This document shows, piece after piece, positions 60,832-64,000 of a DNA stretch of 64,000 nucleotides. The translations under genes and the position numbers were made by a program. The DNA comes from Sporosarcina sp. Marseille-Q4943. GTDB taxonomy: Bacteria > Bacillota > Bacilli > Bacillales_A > Planococcaceae. Below the pieces are notes generated by a model that saw only the letters and a list, made by a program, of their open reading frames with translations, did not search any database and was not told where the DNA came from. Every line of letters starts with the position of its first letter. Position 1 is the first letter of the stretch. The DNA is taken from the NCBI RefSeq assembly GCF_943736995.1, contig NZ_OX031157.1, forward strand, positions 558,001-622,000. Direction: 5' to 3'.

Positions 60832-61641
60832 TTGGATAATTCATTCCAAGAAGAAGCTTATAAAGAGCTGCGTTTTTGGCTGCAAATATTAGGCGATCAT
60901 AGCCGCTTCATTCACGATTCACTTGCTCCTGGGCAGACTGCTTGGATTGACACTGCCACAGCTTTCATTGATCGGTTCGATAAACTATTGGACCGATCGA
61001 AACAATCGCTGAATCAAACCGAATTGCTGTCATTGGCCAGTCTTTCTAAAACGGAGAGTGAAGCAAGCCGGGAATTGAAACTCGCCATTCTTAAAGAGCA
61101 ATTGGTCGGCAACATCAAAATTTCATTGCCACCCCCATTCGTTAATCATATGGTTAATGAAGTTGAAGAAGCGATCCGCATCCTTTCCTACTTGGAAAAG
61201 GGCGAATCGCCTCCCCCGGTTCATCCGCTTCACCATGATCTGTTATGGCTGCTTGATGCGGCAGGCCACGCCGGAGCAATTGACGCGAACTTGGACCGCG
61301 TGGAAAAACAGCTGAAGAAGAAAAGTAGGAAATTCGTAAAAGATTGGGAAGCATTCTACTTGAAGGCGGTTGAGCTGGCCGGATTTTTGCGGACGAACGT
61401 GTCGAGATTTCCCGCCCTGGATAAGTTCCATAACGACGTTTACTTGGAGATGATGATTTTCAAAACGTTCTTGGGTGAACTTGAGGAAATGGGATTAAAA
61501 AAAGAGACGTTAGGAGTTTTCACCCCACTGATGGCCGATCATATGGCACGCGAGGAATGCTACTATTTAATGAAACTCGCAGAGTCGGCAGGTACGCCCG
61601 ACCCTGATTGCAACCCGGCAAAAGAAAGAGTGCAGGAGTAA
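60832..61641 (+). CDS. DUF2935 domain protein
   Basis: A 269-residue, all-helical protein made of two similar halves. The first has EAYKELRFWLQILGDHSRFIHDSL, the second DVYLEMMIFKTFLGELEEMGL and MADHMAREECYYLMKLAE. Spaced His and Glu residues suggest a ferritin-like di-metal site. The family is common in spore formers; function unknown. AGGAGGTG lies seven bases before TTG 60832, so earlier in-frame starts are not used. Convergent with nadX, seven bases apart. Confidence 0.86.
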   Translation: MDNSFQEEAYKELRFWLQILGDHSRFIHDSLAPGQTAWIDTATAFIDRFDKLLDRSKQSLNQTELLSLASLSKTESEASRELKLAILKEQLVGNIKISLPPPFVNHMVNEVEEAIRILSYLEKGESPPPVHPLHHDLLWLLDAAGHAGAIDANLDRVEKQLKKKSRKFVKDWEAFYLKAVELAGFLRTNVSRFPALDKFHNDVYLEMMIFKTFLGELEEMGLKKETLGVFTPLMADHMAREECYYLMKLAESAGTPDPDCNPAKERVQE

Positions 61642-61648
61642 TAGGTTT

Positions 61649-62440
61649 CTATGAACCTACTACTACTGCATTGTTGATGTTCGCAAGCGCCGCCAATATG
61701 CTGGCTCCCGTTATATGACTCGTCTTCGGATTATCCGGAGACGGATTGTTTTTTATTGTCATATCAAATTCGCCAAAAGAGCCGCTTGCTTCGATATGAT
61801 GAATGTTTTGCGTAACATTCGGATCGGCAATGATACGTACACGCGTCTTCTCTACGCCAATACCAGCTAACGATAACACGATTGCGACATTCGCATTTTT
61901 AGGGAATTGTTCAATCGCGTCACGGGCTGAGCCTTCGAACAATGTTTGCTCCGCAGAAATTTGGTCTGTGGTTAGAGAATGGGCGGGTTTTCTGGTCGTC
62001 AGTGTGACAGAATCAAGTCCGCCAGCCAACTTGGCCGCCTTCAGGGCATCCAATCCGCCTATTGCACCGGACGGTAAGTAGATTCGGCGTCCGCTTTCTT
62101 GTGCCGCCCTTTCTATACGTTCAACAAAGGATGGATCGGCGAACGCACCTATACTGATAATCATTAGATTCTTCTTTTCGATGGTTTTGAGTGCATACGA
62201 TTTGGCAACATCAATGTTTGAGCATTCGACTACAATATCGATGTCAGATTGCAAGAATGAATTGATGTCACGGAATGCTTCGCATCCATATTCTGCAGCC
62301 AATGAAGGCAATTCAACTCTAGCTTTCTCTCGCTCGTCTAAGATTGACGTGATTTTAGTGTTTGGTAGGACTTGTACTTTGTTTATCTTTTTAAGGAGAT
62401 ATGTACCTAAATTTCCTTTACCGATTAGACCTATTTTTAT
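61649..62440 (-). CDS. nadX: L-aspartate dehydrogenase-type protein with ATA at the expected start
   Basis: About 263 residues: an N-terminal dinucleotide fold (KIGLIGKGNLGTYLLKKI, VVECSNIDVAK), a catalytic region with GAIGGLDALKAAKL, and a C-terminal part ending GASILAALANIN. This is the aspartate dehydrogenase family, which feeds iminoaspartate to NAD synthesis. AAAGGA sits nine bases before ATA AAA ATA GGT, where ATG is expected. The longer frame from ATG 62530 adds a hydrophobic stretch and crosses a terminator hairpin, so it is unlikely. Confidence 0.75.
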   Translation of the reverse strand: MKIGLIGKGNLGTYLLKKINKVQVLPNTKITSILDEREKARVELPSLAAEYGCEAFRDINSFLQSDIDIVVECSNIDVAKSYALKTIEKKNLMIISIGAFADPSFVERIERAAQESGRRIYLPSGAIGGLDALKAAKLAGGLDSVTLTTRKPAHSLTTDQISAEQTLFEGSARDAIEQFPKNANVAIVLSLAGIGVEKTRVRIIADPNVTQNIHHIEASGSFGEFDMTIKNNPSPDNPKTSHITGASILAALANINNAVVVGS

Positions 62441-62503
62441 GGGGATCAGTCCTTTCGCTTTTATGGATAGTATACAGGTTACAATTATTATTGTCAGAAA
62501 TAG

Positions 62504-62540
62504 AAAAGCTCTGCAGAGATTTTTCTCCACAGAGCCTTTC
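62504..62540 (-). terminator. Intrinsic terminator after the S-layer-like gene
   Basis: GGCTCTGTGGAGA/TCTCTGCAGAGCT stem on the minus strand with an AAAAA loop, followed by TTTTC. Confidence 0.82.
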
Positions 62541-62593
62541 CATGTATAACCAATGTTATTAGATTGTGTGCCCTTGCATCAAACAATAAATTA

Positions 62594-64000
62594 TTATTGA
62601 GATACTGTAACAGACGTAAAGTTTAATGCATTGTCTTTTTCATCTTTAACATCGATAGTACTTGCTGCTTTAACTGTTAACCCTTTTGCAATGTCAGCAG
62701 CTGTTAAAGCAGTACCACTTACTGTTAATTTCAATGTATTTTTAGCACCGTCTTTTGCTACATTTTCAGTTGCTAAAGTTGTTGCAGTTACTTTATTTTC
62801 TCCGATATATAGTTCGAAGTCAGCAGCAGCTTCATTTGTTGCATCATAAACATTTTCAGAGAATGTTAATGTAATTTCATTATTTGCTGTAAGTACTGCT
62901 TTTGTAACTGTTGGACGAACATTTTCAGTCAATGAAACTGTGTTTTCAATATATTTATCCATTGTTACAGAAGACCCTAATGCTTTAACATTTTGTACTG
63001 AAATATTACGTGTTCCTGTAAATTTATTTGAGTCAGCTTTAAGTTTTAATGTAACTACTTGCTTATTAGCTTCAGCATCAAATGTACCTAATGTTGCTGA
63101 TTCAACTTCAGCACCGTCAACTTTATAGTTAGCGACATCAGTTGCTGAAGCACCATCTACTTGACCAGTAAATGTAACTGTTACTGTATCATTACTAGAT
63201 TGTGTAATAACTGGAGCAGCTAATTTAGTTTTGTTAGATGCTACATCTTTACCACGAGTGAATGATGTAGAAGTTTTATCAAAAGCAATACCTGAAAGGC
63301 TGTTTACTGTAGAAGAAACTACATCTAAAGTATAAACGCCTCCTTCCACTGAAGCAAACCCGTTAAGTGGAGTACGTACTACTTTCTTGTTAGAAGTTGA
63401 AGCATAAGTAGCAGCTACAGTTTTGCTACCAACAGGAGTAGTTACATAATCTTTAGTATATGAACCACTTACTGTAATATCACCTTCTGTTACATCTTTA
63501 TCGAAATTTAATTCTAGGTATTCAACGCCATCAACATTTACTACCTTTACAGAAGTTGCTTTCGGAGCGGCAGCATCTTTAACGAACGTTACTACCTTAG
63601 TTATAGCTTCACCAGTTTGACCAGCCAAGTCTTTATAACCAGCATTTACCGTTACATTTTGTAATCCATCTAGATTAGTAGTAACAGTAACTTTATACTC
63701 GCTGTCAGATACTTTTTCAATTTTAGACACATCGTAGCCAGATACTGTTAAGTTATTAACATCAATAACACCTTGAGTTGTTGGTAATACTACATCTTTA
63801 GTGAACTTAACATTAAACGTTTTAGCACCAGTTTGAGTTACATTAGAAACTGTTGGTTTAATACCATCAACTTGTTGCTTCACGACTGTTACAGTAGCTG
63901 GGTTTGGAGTTAGAAGGTTACCAGCTTGGTCTTGAAGACCGATAAATGTAATAGTGATTTGTTTGTTAACTTCTACTGAATCACTAGATAGGTCAACAAT
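62594..64000 (-). CDS. S-layer-like surface protein, C-terminal part (continues past the window)
   Basis: The frame is open from base 64000 to the stop at 62594, 468 residues, so the gene starts outside. The product is rich in Thr, Val, Asn and Lys, without Cys. It is built of Ig-like beta-sandwich units that repeat patterns such as APKATSVKV...LNFDKDV, APVITQSSNDTVTVTFTGQV and RPTVTKAVLTANNEITLTFSENV (key phrase: LTFSENV/LNFDKDV). This matches the C-terminal half of Bacillales S-layer proteins. Codon use is more AT-rich and uniform (GTA, ACT, GAA) than in neighbours, as in very highly expressed genes. Surface-anchoring SLH domains would lie upstream. Confidence 0.82.
   Translation of the reverse strand: MVDLSSDSVEVNKQITITFIGLQDQAGNLLTPNPATVTVVKQQVDGIKPTVSNVTQTGAKTFNVKFTKDVVLPTTQGVIDVNNLTVSGYDVSKIEKVSDSEYKVTVTTNLDGLQNVTVNAGYKDLAGQTGEAITKVVTFVKDAAAPKATSVKVVNVDGVEYLELNFDKDVTEGDITVSGSYTKDYVTTPVGSKTVAATYASTSNKKVVRTPLNGFASVEGGVYTLDVVSSTVNSLSGIAFDKTSTSFTRGKDVASNKTKLAAPVITQSSNDTVTVTFTGQVDGASATDVANYKVDGAEVESATLGTFDAEANKQVVTLKLKADSNKFTGTRNISVQNVKALGSSVTMDKYIENTVSLTENVRPTVTKAVLTANNEITLTFSENVYDATNEAAADFELYIGENKVTATTLATENVAKDGAKNTLKLTVSGTALTAADIAKGLTVKAASTIDVKDEKDNALNFTSVTVSQ

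Overview
The window looks like a chromosomal segment of a low-to-moderate-GC, spore-forming member of the Bacillales. The closest match by gene content is the Planococcaceae/Sporosarcina type. Signs of this are strong AGGAGG ribosome sites with many TTG starts, intrinsic terminators after most transcription units, a YjcZ-type sporulation peptide, a Spo0E-like phosphatase, two orphan PAS histidine kinases, a quinol oxidase of the QoxABCD type, a yybP-ykoY manganese riboswitch, a murE/prfC neighbourhood resembling that of Staphylococcus, and the 3' part of an S-layer-like gene at the right edge. No database search was possible; names rest on motifs and remembered family sequences.

Layout. 1-9.8 kb: a hydroxyacid dehydrogenase, a four-gene operon (Spo0E-like, MoxR ATPase, DUF58 protein, membrane protein), small envelope and unknown genes, an MhqR-like repressor, a soluble PAS kinase and a radical SAM protein. 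9.8-10.8 kb: a decayed, internally deleted IS1182-type element sitting inside a duplicated terminator hairpin and carrying two copies of a GTTGATT...AATCAAC repeat. 10.8-26.6 kb: potassium transporter, riboswitch-controlled TerC protein, reductase, RND exporter, RF3, MurE, M42 peptidase, membrane kinase, aldehyde dehydrogenase and AlkA-type glycosylase. 26.7-33.2 kb: tRNA-Val, YjcZ, a cupin, and qoxABCD. 33.2-44.7 kb: PLA2-like protein, arsRBC, transporters, a prolyl-oligopeptidase-type hydrolase, YpsA, and a VLRF1-type release factor.

45.2-52.8 kb is an almost gapless run of thirteen genes on the minus strand. It holds three Nudix enzymes, an ASCH-VOC fusion, HIT, two small-molecule-binding folds (cupin, SRPBCC), TPR, DUF402, DUF2087, a short SDR, a PP2C-like protein and a second DNA polymerase beta clamp. 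I see no internal terminator. This is the most unusual gene group in the window, though every member belongs to a recognisable family. 52.9-64 kb: GNAT, SIMPL protein, an amino acid ABC importer with a promoter/cre site, heme O synthase, lipoprotein, zinc peptidase, a 21-bp tandem repeat array, a soluble PAS chemoreceptor, a DUF2935 protein, an aspartate dehydrogenase whose expected ATG reads ATA, and the S-layer-like gene.

Functional links. Heme O synthase and qoxABCD could serve the same aa3-type oxidase. The Spo0E-like phosphatase and the two PAS kinases could act on one sporulation phosphorelay. The ars genes form a classic self-repressed resistance operon. I found no CRISPR array, prophage, toxin-antitoxin pair or recognised phage-defence cassette.
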